Shown here: in pieces, positions 1 through 8,264 of the stretch
Layout: every line of letters begins with the position of its first letter
Numbering within the stretch: position 1 is the first letter of the stretch
From: Arthrobacter gallicola
Lineage (GTDB): Bacteria; Actinomycetota; Actinomycetes; Actinomycetales; Micrococcaceae
DNA: 64,000 nucleotides
Direction of reading: 5' to 3'
NCBI RefSeq assembly: GCF_014836775.1
Contig: NZ_JACSQD010000006.1
Span: 269,537 to 333,536 of the forward strand
The notes under the pieces: generated by a model
What the model was told of the DNA's origin: nothing
Seen by the model: the letters and a program-made list of their open reading frames with translations, nothing else
Database searches by the model: none
Translations under genes and position numbers: made by a program

Positions 1-1016
1 AGGTAGCCCCGGGAACCGTGGGGATCGACGTCGCCTGGTGCGGTATTTGCGGCACCGACCTGCACGAGTACCTTGAGGGGCCCATCTTTGCTCCCGCGCA
101 CGGCCATTCGCACCCCATCTCCGGTGAGACCCTGCCCGTCACCCTGGGGCACGAGTTTTCCGGTGTGGTCTATGCCGTAGGCGAGGGTGTTGATGATCTG
201 GAGGTCGGCCAGCACGTCGTCGTCGAGCCGTACATTATTCGGGACGACGTCAACACTGGTCCGGACAGCAAGGACTACCACCTCTCTCCGGATATGAACT
301 TCATCGGCCTCGCCGGCCGGGGCGGCGGCCTGGGCGAAAAGGTTGTAGTGCAGCGCCGCTGGGTCCATCCCATCGATCAGTCTGTTCCGCTGGACCAGGC
401 CGCGTTGGTTGAGCCGCTCTCGGTGGGTTACCACGCTGTGCAGCGTTCCGGAGCTAAAGCCGGTGACGTTGCCTTGGTGGGCGGGGCTGGCCCGATCGGG
501 CTCCTGACCGCTGCGGTCCTCAAGGCGCAGGGCATCACCGTGGCCATCTCCGAGCTGAGCCCGCTGCGCCGGCAGAAGGCCGTCGAAGCCGGCGTTGCCG
601 ACTATGCCTTGGACCCCTCCGAGGTGGACGTGGCCGAGGAGGTGCGGAAGCTTACCGGTGGGAAGGGCGCCGACGTCGCCTTTGAATGCACCAGCGTCCA
701 GGTTGTCCTGGATACCTTGATGGACGCACTGCGCCCCACCGGAGTGCTGGTGGTGGTGTCCATCTGGGGCAAGCGGGCTGAGTTCGACATGCACAAGCTT
801 GTGATGAAGGAAATCGACCTGCGCGGCACCATCGCCTACGTCAACTCCCATCCGGCGACCATCGAACTGGTGGAGTCCGGCAAGATCGACCTCTCTCCGT
901 TCATTACGGGCAAGATCGGTCTTGACGGATTGGTTGACGAGGGTTTTGACACCCTCATCAACCGCAACGAAACCGCGGTGAAAATCCTGGTTTCTCCCTC
1001 GGGTAAGGGCTTGTAA
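1..1016 (+). CDS. Zinc-dependent alcohol dehydrogenase, (R,R)-butanediol dehydrogenase-like, 5' end cut off
   Basis: A medium-chain zinc dehydrogenase, most like 2,3-butanediol dehydrogenases that interconvert acetoin and butanediol with NAD(H). The catalytic-zinc motif CGICGTDLHE and the GHE motif (TLGHEFSG) are present, followed by a Rossmann fold with the glycine motif GGAGPIGLL and the conserved EPLSVGYHA segment. The reading frame is open back to base 3 (VAPGTVGIDV...), and the family normally has about 25 more residues, so the true start lies outside the window; the GTG at 18 is internal. The structural-zinc cysteines are replaced here (segment RDDVNTGPDS), as in butanediol dehydrogenases. 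Exact substrate is inferred from overall resemblance only. Confidence 0.85.
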   Translation, partial: VAPGTVGIDVAWCGICGTDLHEYLEGPIFAPAHGHSHPISGETLPVTLGHEFSGVVYAVGEGVDDLEVGQHVVVEPYIIRDDVNTGPDSKDYHLSPDMNFIGLAGRGGGLGEKVVVQRRWVHPIDQSVPLDQAALVEPLSVGYHAVQRSGAKAGDVALVGGAGPIGLLTAAVLKAQGITVAISELSPLRRQKAVEAGVADYALDPSEVDVAEEVRKLTGGKGADVAFECTSVQVVLDTLMDALRPTGVLVVVSIWGKRAEFDMHKLVMKEIDLRGTIAYVNSHPATIELVESGKIDLSPFITGKIGLDGLVDEGFDTLINRNETAVKILVSPSGKGL

Positions 1017-1071
1017 GACCCCTGAAGGCCAGTTCTCCCGACCGTCCGACGGCGTCCTTGCCGCGGCCGCA

Positions 1072-1103
1072 GCCAGCGCCTGCCCCAGCCGGCAGGCGCT
1101 GGC
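1072..1103. terminator. Stem-loop after the dehydrogenase gene
   Basis: A perfect 13-bp GC-rich stem (1072-1084 with 1091-1103) and a 6-nt loop lies between the dehydrogenase stop and the lipoprotein start. There is no T-run, so termination is plausible but not certain. Confidence 0.5.
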
Positions 1104-1156
1104 CGGGGTGATGAGCCGCTAGGGTGGGACGACTGTCTACGAGTCCCGGGGGAACC

Positions 1157-1966
1157 ATGAGAAAAACTGTCGCTGTCCCTGCCCTTGCGCTATTGCTCCT
1201 CACCGGCTGCAGCGCGGCGGACGCGGAGCCCAGTTCCCCGCCTTCCTCTGCCCCGGCCACCGCTCAGGCATCATCTGCCCCGGCAATCGCCTCAGCCGCC
1301 GTCGAAACGGGGGGTGAGGACCCGGAGAAGGAAGCGTGCCTGGGGCTCCTTGGAACCAGCGGCAAAGGACCCCTGTACCAGGCGATCTCCGCTGTCTGGA
1401 TGGAGGCCGGGATATACGGCATCCATGTCGACCCGGAGCCCGCCCGCCTGCTCAACGACCAGGTCCAGACAATAGCCCAGAAGGCCCCGCAGGACATGGG
1501 CCCACTGCTGGACGAGCTCTCGGTTCCCATGAAAGCCGCCGTGCCGCGGACCGATAAGTGGGATACCGCCCAGACCTTCGATCCCTTTACCTGGACCGGC
1601 GCCGTCGCGCAGCTCCTGACCTGGTGCGCACCCTATGACACCGGCGGCGCTGCCGTGCCCGTCGCTCCTGCCCTGGAGGCTGAAGGCGGGATCAGCGCCG
1701 CGTACCCCGGTTATCCCCTGCTGGTGAACGCCGCATCTGTGGACTACCGCGTTGCCGCCTGGCTCGGCGACCGGCTGGTGGACGGTCAGGTGGTGGCCCT
1801 GGCTCCGGGGCTCTATGCACCATACGATCCCAATGTTCCTGACCTGCTGGCGTACTACGTCTCGACCAATGTGGCCGGGAACAGCGCCATGAAACAAACC
1901 GTCTTTCCAGATTCCGGGGGCGCGGCCGCCTGGTCGAGAGTGGAGCCGGGGACTGAGGAGCCGTAG
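1157..1966 (+). CDS. Putative secreted lipoprotein, 269 aa
   Basis: The ATG at 1157 is preceded by a GGGGGA ribosome-binding site. The product starts [17 protein letters not shown], a lipoprotein signal peptide ending in a lipobox (LTGC), followed by a Ser/Pro/Ala-rich linker typical of surface-anchored proteins. The remaining roughly 220 residues have no motif I recognise. It converges with the EamA exporter gene. Function unknown; membrane anchoring on the outer face is inferred from the lipobox. Confidence 0.75.
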   Translation: MRKTVAVPALALLLLTGCSAADAEPSSPPSSAPATAQASSAPAIASAAVETGGEDPEKEACLGLLGTSGKGPLYQAISAVWMEAGIYGIHVDPEPARLLNDQVQTIAQKAPQDMGPLLDELSVPMKAAVPRTDKWDTAQTFDPFTWTGAVAQLLTWCAPYDTGGAAVPVAPALEAEGGISAAYPGYPLLVNAASVDYRVAAWLGDRLVDGQVVALAPGLYAPYDPNVPDLLAYYVSTNVAGNSAMKQTVFPDSGGAAAWSRVEPGTEEP

Positions 1967-1988
1967 CCGGGCAGGGCTCCGCTAAGAG

Positions 1989-2837
1989 CTATCCGCGACC
2001 GCGCCCCACGCTAAGGATCAAGGGAGGGAGCGCCCCGAGCACCTGGCCAGCGGTCAGGCGCTGCTCCAGAAGTGCCCACCCTGCCACGGTGGCCACCAGT
2101 GGACTGAGCAATCCGAGTAGGGCGGTACTTGAGGTCGGCAGCAGGTGCACACCACGAAACCACAGTGTGTAAGCGAGAGCCGTTCCGATAATCCCGAGGT
2201 AAAGGTATCCGACGGTGTTGGCCACGGTCAGGTTTGACGGCGGTGGACCCTCGACAAGGAGAGCGATGGGTACGAGGAAAAGGCCTCCGGCGATGAGTTG
2301 CCACGAAGTGGTGGCCAACAGTGTGTCAGGTCTTCCCCATTTCTTGGTCAGTACGACGCCGCAGGCCATTGCGAGCGCACCACCCAGAGCCGCCGTCACC
2401 CCAAGCATGTCGAGACGCACCTGAGCTTGCAGGACCAGCAATGCGACGCCCGCGAGACCTATAACGCCGGCAGCGACCTTGGACAGGGTCAGCTTCTCAC
2501 CGATCCAACGGGACGCTAGGACAGCGACAATGAGCGGCTGCACGGCACCGATCGTTGCCGCTGCTCCTCCGGGGAGACGGTAGGCGGCGATAAACAGGAA
2601 GGCGAAGAACACCCCAATGTTCAGGACCCCCAGGACAGCTGAGCGCGCCCACCAGCTTCCTCGCGGCAGTCTCCGAATAAGGACTGCCAGGAGCAGCCCG
2701 GCCGGCAGGGATCGCAGGACCGCGGCCAGCAGTGGACGATCAGCAGGGAGCAGTTCGGAGGCAACGATGTACGTTGTTCCCCACACACAGGGCGCGGCGG
2801 CTGTTAGGAGCAGGACCATCCATCGATTGCTAAGCAC
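1989..2837 (-). CDS. EamA/DMT-family transporter, 282 aa
   Basis: A ten-helix inner-membrane protein made of two EamA repeats (about residues 10-135 and 145-275), with the WGTTYIVA motif in helix 1 and the typical TALAYTLWFRGVHLLPTS and AxVGxLxP-like segments. Such proteins usually export amino acids, metabolites or drugs. Length matches the family. The GTG at 2837 lies inside the MarR-type inverted repeat; an ATG at 2819 (MVLLLTAAAP) is a reasonable alternative start. It is divergent from the MarR gene and is probably its target. Confidence 0.85.
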   Translation of the reverse strand: MLSNRWMVLLLTAAAPCVWGTTYIVASELLPADRPLLAAVLRSLPAGLLLAVLIRRLPRGSWWARSAVLGVLNIGVFFAFLFIAAYRLPGGAAATIGAVQPLIVAVLASRWIGEKLTLSKVAAGVIGLAGVALLVLQAQVRLDMLGVTAALGGALAMACGVVLTKKWGRPDTLLATTSWQLIAGGLFLVPIALLVEGPPPSNLTVANTVGYLYLGIIGTALAYTLWFRGVHLLPTSSTALLGLLSPLVATVAGWALLEQRLTAGQVLGALPPLILSVGRGRG

Positions 2838-2861
2838 TAAGCTAAATTACCTTAGTGCTTA
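2831..2861. promoter_or_regulatory. Inverted repeat, probable MarR operator
   Basis: A perfect 11-bp inverted repeat, taagcactaag (2831-2841) and cttagtgctta (2851-2861), with a 9-bp spacer. It sits in the 45-bp gap between the divergent EamA and MarR genes and overlaps the 5' end of the EamA gene, so binding would block both promoters. Assignment to the adjacent MarR protein is inferred. Confidence 0.75.
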
Positions 2862-2882
2862 GCTTTTGACTAGGGTGGTCGG

Positions 2883-3374
2883 ATGGCGAAGGAACAGAAC
2901 CAGGATCATGTTTCGACGGTGTTGGAGCAGTGGGCCAGCGAACGCCCCGACGTGGATGTAAGCCCCATGGCCGTCATCGGCCGTCTATCGCGGGCAGCGC
3001 ATCGAATAGACGAGCAACTGGGACGCAACTTCGCTCTGCACGGCATTGATGCGGCGACATTCGACGTCCTGGCAACTCTCCGCCGGTCAGGTGTTCCCTA
3101 TACCCTGTCCCCCAAGGACCTGTTGGAAAGCTCAATGGTGACCTCGAGTGCAATCGCCCAGCGCCTAAACAAGCTCGAGGCCGACGGCCTGATCGAACGA
3201 GCGGCCAGTGAGAGCGACGGGCGCCGAAAGCAGGTCCACCTCACCACCAAAGGACGCCACCTTGTCGACGCCGTACTCCCCGACCACGTCGCTGTGGAGC
3301 GTTCAATCCTTGAATCACTTACGCCCGACCAGCAAGCGACCCTCGCAGAATTGCTCCGAAAGCTAGGCGGCTAG
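2883..3374 (+). CDS. MarR-family transcriptional regulator, 163 aa
   Basis: A winged-helix repressor. The core helix-turn-helix covers about residues 75-125 (SPKDLLESSMVTSSAIAQRLNKLEADGLIERA), followed by a wing with SDGRRKQVHLTTKGR, a MarR signature. It starts at ATG 2883 with an AGGGTGG site upstream. Its divergent neighbour is an EamA exporter and the gap holds a perfect inverted repeat, the usual layout for a ligand-sensing MarR protein controlling an efflux gene and itself. The ligand cannot be told from sequence. Confidence 0.9.
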   Translation: MAKEQNQDHVSTVLEQWASERPDVDVSPMAVIGRLSRAAHRIDEQLGRNFALHGIDAATFDVLATLRRSGVPYTLSPKDLLESSMVTSSAIAQRLNKLEADGLIERAASESDGRRKQVHLTTKGRHLVDAVLPDHVAVERSILESLTPDQQATLAELLRKLGG

Positions 3375-3404
3375 GAAGAACAAAGCTGGCCATGGAGCCA
3401 GCCG

Positions 3405-4157
3405 TCAGACAGTCAGGTGACCGGCACGCACCGGCGGGAGCTCCTCGAAGGCTGGTTTCGCAAACCAATATCCCTGGAACAAGCGAATTCCGGCTGCCTC
3501 GAGGACCCGGAATTCAGCTTCGGTCTCGATGCCCTCTGCCAGCAGCACAATGTCCAGTTCCTTGGCGATGGCGATAATTCCCGCCACGACGGCGCGGCGG
3601 GCCGGACTGGTGTCGATACCGCGGATGAGTTTCATATCGATTTTGATCAGGTCCGGCTGGAAGTCGGCCAGCAGGCCCAGCCCCGCGTGCCCGGCGCCAA
3701 AGTCATCGAGTGCGGTGGTGAAACCGTGTTTGCGGTATTCCGTGATGATGTTCGTGAGGTGAGCGGGGTCGGCAACCTCCTCATTCTCGGTAAATTCGAA
3801 CATGATGGAGGCCATTGGAAAACTGAACTGCCGGGCCGCCTGCAGGGTCGCGCGGAGGCAGGCAGCAGGTTCGTACACTGCTTTCGGCATGAAGTTGATC
3901 GACAGCATCAGCTCCTCTCCCGCGGGGAAAAGCCGCGAGGCCAGTTCGATGGCCTTGACCCGGCAGTCCTGGTCGAACCGGTACCGCTGCTCCGGCGAAA
4001 CCTTTGCCAGGACCTCATAGGCCCCCTCGCCGGCCACGCCGCGAACCAGCGCCTCGTAGCCCCAGACGCGTCCAGCACCGGCGTCGTATATCGGCTGGAA
4101 GGCCATACTGAAATCGAAATCGAGTTTTGGAGCGGTCGTGCAGCCTTCACAGGGCAT
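3405..4157 (-). CDS. EAL-domain protein, probable c-di-GMP phosphodiesterase, 250 aa
   Basis: A stand-alone EAL domain, which hydrolyses cyclic di-GMP to pGpG. Residues expected for activity are visible: YEALVRG (EAL at 35-37), the N of LSINFMP, the E of FEFTENEE, the DDFGAG loop, the K of IKIDMKL, the EGIET motif and the closing QGYWFAKP. No GGDEF, PAS or membrane segment is present. The N-terminus carries two cysteines (MPCEGC), a possible metal or redox site. Catalytic activity is inferred from motif completeness. It converges with the MarR gene. Confidence 0.9.
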   Translation of the reverse strand: MPCEGCTTAPKLDFDFSMAFQPIYDAGAGRVWGYEALVRGVAGEGAYEVLAKVSPEQRYRFDQDCRVKAIELASRLFPAGEELMLSINFMPKAVYEPAACLRATLQAARQFSFPMASIMFEFTENEEVADPAHLTNIITEYRKHGFTTALDDFGAGHAGLGLLADFQPDLIKIDMKLIRGIDTSPARRAVVAGIIAIAKELDIVLLAEGIETEAEFRVLEAAGIRLFQGYWFAKPAFEELPPVRAGHLTV

Positions 4158-4292
4158 TGGGCCTCATTCGGTGGTTTAGGTCCCCGTATAGTACGACGGT
4201 TTCCGCTTACCCCACGCGCAATTAGCCGCGTCTGTTGAAAGTGTCTATCCAGGTTAATTCGTTGTGGGCCCCTAGACGCCTGCGGTTACCAA

Positions 4293-4319
4293 CGGTAAGT
4301 TACTACCAGTAACTTACCG
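4293..4319. promoter_or_regulatory. Perfect 12-bp inverted repeat, probable TetR operator
   Basis: CGGTAAGTTACT (4293-4304) and AGTAACTTACCG (4308-4319) are exact reverse complements around a 3-bp spacer. The site ends 15 bp before the TetR start codon at 4335, a classic autorepression position. It would control the TetR/quinone reductase operon. Confidence 0.85.
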
Positions 4320-4334
4320 ACGATGGGAGCCAGC

Positions 4335-4937
4335 ATGACCGACACCGCAGCACCACGGCGGCGGCTCGCCAAACCGGAGCGCCGGATTCAGCTGCTGGAG
4401 GTGGCCCGCCAGCTCATCCGCGACGCCGGAACTGACGGCTTCACCCTGGGCCGGCTGGCCGAAAGGGCCGGAGTGACCAAGCCGCTGGTGTATGACCATT
4501 TCGGCGACCGGGCAGGAGTCTTCGCCGAGCTATACCGCGAATTCGAAGCCCGGCAACGGAACACGCTGGCCGCCGCCCTCGCAGATGCGGAACCAAAACT
4601 CCCTGTGGTGGCGGGGCTGGTCGCGGGTGCGTATATCGACTGCTGCCTGGCCGAAGGCCGGGAGCTGGCCGACGTCGTCGCCGCCCTTGCGGGTTTCTCC
4701 ACCCTTGCCGGCGTGCGGCAGGAGGCCGAGGATGCCTACCTGGCCATGTGCCGTACGGCCCTGGAACCGCTCGCCGGCCCCATCGACCTCGCGGGACTGC
4801 AGTCCATCATCGGTGCCGGCGACGCGCTGGCCCGGTCGGCCCTCGCCGGCAGGATCAGCGCCGAGAAGGCCAGCGGCACGCTCACCACGGTCGTTCTCGC
4901 CGTCGTCGGCAGCAACGGCTCCACCCAGGAGGACTGA
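4335..4937 (+). CDS. TetR-family transcriptional regulator, 200 aa
   Basis: The N-terminal helix-turn-helix is clear (DGFTLGRLAERAGVTKPLVYDHFGDRAGVFAELY), followed by an all-helical ligand-binding domain. ATG 4335 is chosen over the in-frame codon at 4323 because GGGAG (4326-4330) precedes it at good spacing. The gene is followed after one base by a flavin quinone reductase gene, so the pair forms an operon, probably induced when the ligand (likely a quinone or electrophile, an inference from the partner) releases the repressor from the palindrome just upstream. Confidence 0.9.
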   Translation: MTDTAAPRRRLAKPERRIQLLEVARQLIRDAGTDGFTLGRLAERAGVTKPLVYDHFGDRAGVFAELYREFEARQRNTLAAALADAEPKLPVVAGLVAGAYIDCCLAEGRELADVVAALAGFSTLAGVRQEAEDAYLAMCRTALEPLAGPIDLAGLQSIIGAGDALARSALAGRISAEKASGTLTTVVLAVVGSNGSTQED

Positions 4938-4938
4938 T

Positions 4939-5733
4939 ATGCCAATTTCCCATCCCCCGACGCCCGGCAGCGCCCTCTGGGTGACCGCCCATCCCCGCGC
5001 TGAGTCCCTCAATGGGCGGCTTTTCCGCGAGGGAGTCGAAGCGCTCTCCACCCGCTACGAGGTGGCAACTTCCGACCTGTATGCCCAGGAGTTCAATCCC
5101 GTCCTGGCTGACGGCGACCTCGGTGAGCTGGCCGGCGTGCCAGGTAACCTTGCGCAGCAGGCCGGGGAATCCTATGCCGTCGGCCAGCTGCCGGCTGAGG
5201 TGCAGGCCGAGCAGGCCAAACTCGCGGCGGCCGAGCTGCTGATCCTGCAGTTCCCGCTCTGGTGGTACGGTCCCCCGTCGATCCTGAAGGGCTGGTTCGA
5301 CCGCGTACTCACCGACAGGTTCGCCTACGGCGACCTCGACCCGGAGCTCGGTGTCCCGCGGCGGTACGGCGACGGCGGGCTGGTCGGGCGCCGGGCGCTC
5401 GTCGTCGTGACTGCCGGGGAAGATGAGGGCTCGATCGGCCCGCGCGGCATCAGTGGGGATCTGGAGTCGCTGCTCTTCCCGATCACCCACGGGGTGCTTT
5501 GGTACACGGGCATCGAGACACTGGATCTGCACGTGGTGTACGACGCCGATGCACTGGACACCGGCCGCCTTGACCAGGAGGTTAAGCGGCTAAGGGCACG
5601 GCTTGACGCCCTGGATGCGGAGACTCCGCGCCGTTTCCGGACCCTGCGCGACGGCGACTACCGCGGCACCCGCGCCTTGCGCGCAGACATCCTGCCCGGC
5701 CGGACCGACCTGGGGATTCACGTGGCGGACTAG
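4939..5733 (+). CDS. NAD(P)H dehydrogenase (quinone) / flavodoxin-fold reductase, 264 aa
   Basis: Flavodoxin-like NQO1/MdaB/YwrO-type oxidoreductase. The N-terminal strand and phosphate-binding loop read WVTAHPRAESLNGRLF, and the central FMN-contacting segment reads LQFPLWWYGPPSILKGWFDRVL, both diagnostic. It reduces quinones or nitro compounds by two electrons with NAD(P)H. The ATG at 4939 follows the TetR stop by one base and has CAGGAGG (4926-4932). Longer upstream reading in this frame runs antiparallel to TetR coding and is not real. Co-transcribed with the TetR gene. Confidence 0.9.
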   Translation: MPISHPPTPGSALWVTAHPRAESLNGRLFREGVEALSTRYEVATSDLYAQEFNPVLADGDLGELAGVPGNLAQQAGESYAVGQLPAEVQAEQAKLAAAELLILQFPLWWYGPPSILKGWFDRVLTDRFAYGDLDPELGVPRRYGDGGLVGRRALVVVTAGEDEGSIGPRGISGDLESLLFPITHGVLWYTGIETLDLHVVYDADALDTGRLDQEVKRLRARLDALDAETPRRFRTLRDGDYRGTRALRADILPGRTDLGIHVAD

Positions 5734-5792
5734 GCGGTTTCAGTGCCGCGGGTGGTGAAAAGGCCTGAACCTGACGTGAGATGCTCTGTTCC

Positions 5793-6248
5793 ATGACCCC
5801 GCAAACACGCCTTCGACCCGCCGAAGTCAACGACCTGCCATTCATCCTCCGGCAGGAGCGCGAGTACATCGAGAGCATCGAGCCGGCTGCACTCCAGGGG
5901 TGGCTGGCTGCCCTCGACCGGAACCTCGCGCTCTGGATTGATTGTCTTCCCCACACGCTGTTCTGCGTGGACGCCGACGGACAGCGGCTGGGGTTTGCTA
6001 TGTGGCTCCCCGACAGCGGCACCGCAACGCTGGTCTCGATCCAGGTCCTCCACAGCCACCGCCGCCAGGGACTCGGGCGGCTCCTCCTGGAGGCATTCGA
6101 GCAGAGGACCAGCCTCGGCGGATCCAGCGTGGCGAAACTCGGCGTTCACCAAAGCAACCCGGCCCGCCTCCTCTACCAGAGTGCGGGCTACAAAACCGCA
6201 GGCCAGGACGGCGACTTCCTGCTCTTCAGCAAGGTCCTCAACGAGTAA
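5793..6248 (+). CDS. GNAT-family N-acetyltransferase, 151 aa
   Basis: A small acetyltransferase with the acetyl-CoA pyrophosphate loop RRQGLGR (motif A) inside LVSIQVLHSHRRQGLGRLLLEAFEQ, and the closing VHQSNPARLLYQSAGYK motif B typical of GNAT enzymes that modify amines. ATG 5793 fits the family N-terminus (MTPQTRLRPAEVNDLPF); ATG 5781 is a possible alternative. Acceptor substrate unknown. Convergent with the amidotransferase gene. Confidence 0.88.
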   Translation: MTPQTRLRPAEVNDLPFILRQEREYIESIEPAALQGWLAALDRNLALWIDCLPHTLFCVDADGQRLGFAMWLPDSGTATLVSIQVLHSHRRQGLGRLLLEAFEQRTSLGGSSVAKLGVHQSNPARLLYQSAGYKTAGQDGDFLLFSKVLNE

Positions 6249-6278
6249 GGCACCCGCCCATCAGCGCCCGCCGCCGGC

Positions 6279-7124
6279 TCAAACTGCTTCGGGGAGTGGA
6301 GACGCGGGCACAAACGGGTACAGCGCCTGCTCCCCGCCGTGCACAACGACGCACGCCGCTTCCGGCACTTCCTGCCACGCACCATAGAGATCTCCCAGCG
6401 GCTCGGAGACCACCAGCCGGGCGTCCTCCGAAAGTCCGCTGAGCAGTTCATGGTCCGGGTACTGGGCCTGAAGGGTCGCGACGTCGCTGCTGATGAAGAG
6501 CGATCGGGCGTTACCCACACTGGAGTAGCGGAAGGCCCAAGTGGTGTCGCCGTCGGTGGTTGCAACCGTCATTTGCACGGGATGTTCGACACCGTGTCGC
6601 AGCCCGGTGTCCTCGATGTAGGCCACGGCCTCCGCGACCGCTGCGCGGGGGTCCTCCTCCAACCCGAAGGTCAGCGCGAGATAGAAGAACATCTCGGAGT
6701 CCGTTGAACCTTCGATGAGTGGATAGAGGCTGGGGTCGACCGCCAGGGCCAAATCCCTCTTCACCTTGAGAAAGTCGCCGAGCACCCCGTTATGCATCCA
6801 CAGCCACTGGCCGTAGCGGAACGGATGGCAGTTGGTCTGCTGGATGGCCGTGCCGGTGGTGGCGCGGATGTGCGCGAAGACCCGGCCCGCGGAGGCCTGG
6901 GCCGCGAGCTCCCGCAGGTTGCGGTCGTGCCAGGCGGGCTCGGTGCTGCGGAAGAGTCCGGGCGTTGGTCCAGCGCCGTACCAGCCGACGCCGAACCCGT
7001 CCCCGTTTGTGGTCTCGGCACCCAGTTTCGAGTGTTTGCTCTGCATCACGAGGGAATTGGTGGGGTTGTAGAGCAGGTCATCCAAGCGGACGGGGGAACC
7101 GGAATATGCTAGCCAACGACACAT
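6279..7124 (-). CDS. Class II glutamine amidotransferase, 281 aa
   Basis: N-terminal-nucleophile amidotransferase of the YafJ/EgtC type. The start is fixed at 7124 because the catalytic cysteine must follow the initiator Met (MCRWLAYSGSP) and GGAG lies 8 nt upstream. Conserved segments are TNGDGFGVGWY, RVFAHIRATTGTAIQQTNCHPF, and WLWMHNGVLGDF with the oxyanion Asn/Gly. EgtC acts in ergothioneine synthesis, but no egtA, egtB, egtD or egtE lies nearby, so the YafJ-like generic label is safer. Glutaminase or gamma-glutamyl amide hydrolysis is the inferred chemistry. Confidence 0.88.
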   Translation of the reverse strand: MCRWLAYSGSPVRLDDLLYNPTNSLVMQSKHSKLGAETTNGDGFGVGWYGAGPTPGLFRSTEPAWHDRNLRELAAQASAGRVFAHIRATTGTAIQQTNCHPFRYGQWLWMHNGVLGDFLKVKRDLALAVDPSLYPLIEGSTDSEMFFYLALTFGLEEDPRAAVAEAVAYIEDTGLRHGVEHPVQMTVATTDGDTTWAFRYSSVGNARSLFISSDVATLQAQYPDHELLSGLSEDARLVVSEPLGDLYGAWQEVPEAACVVVHGGEQALYPFVPASPLPEAV

Positions 7125-7360
7125 TGTCGTCTCCTTCGGATCGGGCCGGAGTTCCAAGCCGGGGGTCCGAGGGGGTGGGCTTCACGATCATCACATCGCT
7201 CGGGCCGTAACGATAGTGGAGCACAGAACGAGCGGCAGCTCCATAGCACCGGGCTATTTGGAGGACGCCGGCGCCTTGATACCGCTGCGGGCTTAGACCG
7301 TACTCAGGGCCACACAGGTGCAGTTCAGGAATGCTTCTCCGTCCAACCCTTGGGAGCGCG

Positions 7361-7663
7361 ATGTCCGGGCCAGCTTTAGCCAGATCAACCATGAGGTTTG
7401 GGACGCGGCTGGGTCTCGCCGCCGTCGTCCTGATCGCTTTGGGACCCTTCATTAACCGGAACTTCGGCATCGGGGACAGCAGCAATTTCCTGCTGCTTCC
7501 CGAGGTCTGGGAAACAGCACCGGCAGCCGTGCTGGTGTCGCTGGTCTACCTGCTCCTGCTGGTGCCGTGTGTGCTGCTTTCCGCCACGCTGATCACGGCG
7601 TCCCTGGTGATCCGTTCCGCCGACGTAAGCGAAGAGCCGGTGATGGCCAGGGAATCTGGCTGA
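7361..7663 (+). CDS. Small membrane protein, about 100 aa
   Basis: Two hydrophobic segments are predicted by eye: LGLAAVVLIALGPFI and AAVLVSLVYLLLLVPCVLLSATLITASLVI. The start is uncertain: ATG 7361 has GGGAG close upstream, and ATG 7391 begins just before the first hydrophobic stretch. No family recognised. It converges with the hypothetical gene ending at 7703. Confidence 0.5.
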   Translation: MSGPALARSTMRFGTRLGLAAVVLIALGPFINRNFGIGDSSNFLLLPEVWETAPAAVLVSLVYLLLLVPCVLLSATLITASLVIRSADVSEEPVMARESG

Positions 7664-7702
7664 GTCCTTCGCTGCTTGAGCCCGGCGAACTCCGGCTTCC
7701 GG

Positions 7703-8212
7703 TTACTCTTCCTGCTCCCGTCTCCGAGGGCCGAACGAGGTGTCTGCCAGCGGAGACCACGCATACCACCCCGTAGCTTCCCCTTGCCGCGCCGGGTCCT
7801 GGCCGCGATCCTCATCATTCAGTTTCGCGTGAAGTGCGGCGGCCAAGGCGTCGAACGCTGCGGCTGCCTTCGCGTTGCTGGCTGGGACGGGCGAGTGGAA
7901 GATCCCGGCCGGCGCGCCGTCTTCGTAGGAGGTGAACGCGACGTCGTACCTTTCGCCGAGCTCGTCCGCCACGAGCCCCGCCAGCCGGTTGCCCTCGGCC
8001 GTAAACCGGTGGGCAGCGTCCGCAGACATCCAGTCGAGATCGGGAGTCAGGGATTGGTAGTAGGACTCTTCCCAGGACTGGAGAGCGTGGATGAGTTCCG
8101 GTGTCAGTCCCGTGCGCTCGTAGCCCACCGGTTCACCGAGCCACAGCACGCTCCCGGCGTAGTCCGGGAACATCCGGACGGTGATCCGACGGCTTTCTGG
8201 TGGGGTGGTCAT
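7703..8212 (-). CDS. Hypothetical protein, 169 aa
   Basis: Soluble acidic protein beginning MTTPPESRRITVRMFPDYAGSVLWLGEPVGYERTG when read from ATG 8212. The earlier frame extension upstream lies over the monooxygenase gene and is low-complexity, so it is excluded. Features are WEESYYQSLTPDLDW and a later LVADELGERYDVAFTSYEDG. No family recognised. It lies downstream of, and may be co-transcribed with, the FAD monooxygenase on the same strand (52-bp gap). Confidence 0.65.
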   Translation of the reverse strand: MTTPPESRRITVRMFPDYAGSVLWLGEPVGYERTGLTPELIHALQSWEESYYQSLTPDLDWMSADAAHRFTAEGNRLAGLVADELGERYDVAFTSYEDGAPAGIFHSPVPASNAKAAAAFDALAAALHAKLNDEDRGQDPARQGEATGWYAWSPLADTSFGPRRREQEE

Positions 8213-8264
8213 GCCAGCAGCGTACCGCCGTGCCGGGTCCGCAGGCGGGTACCGATGCGAAAGC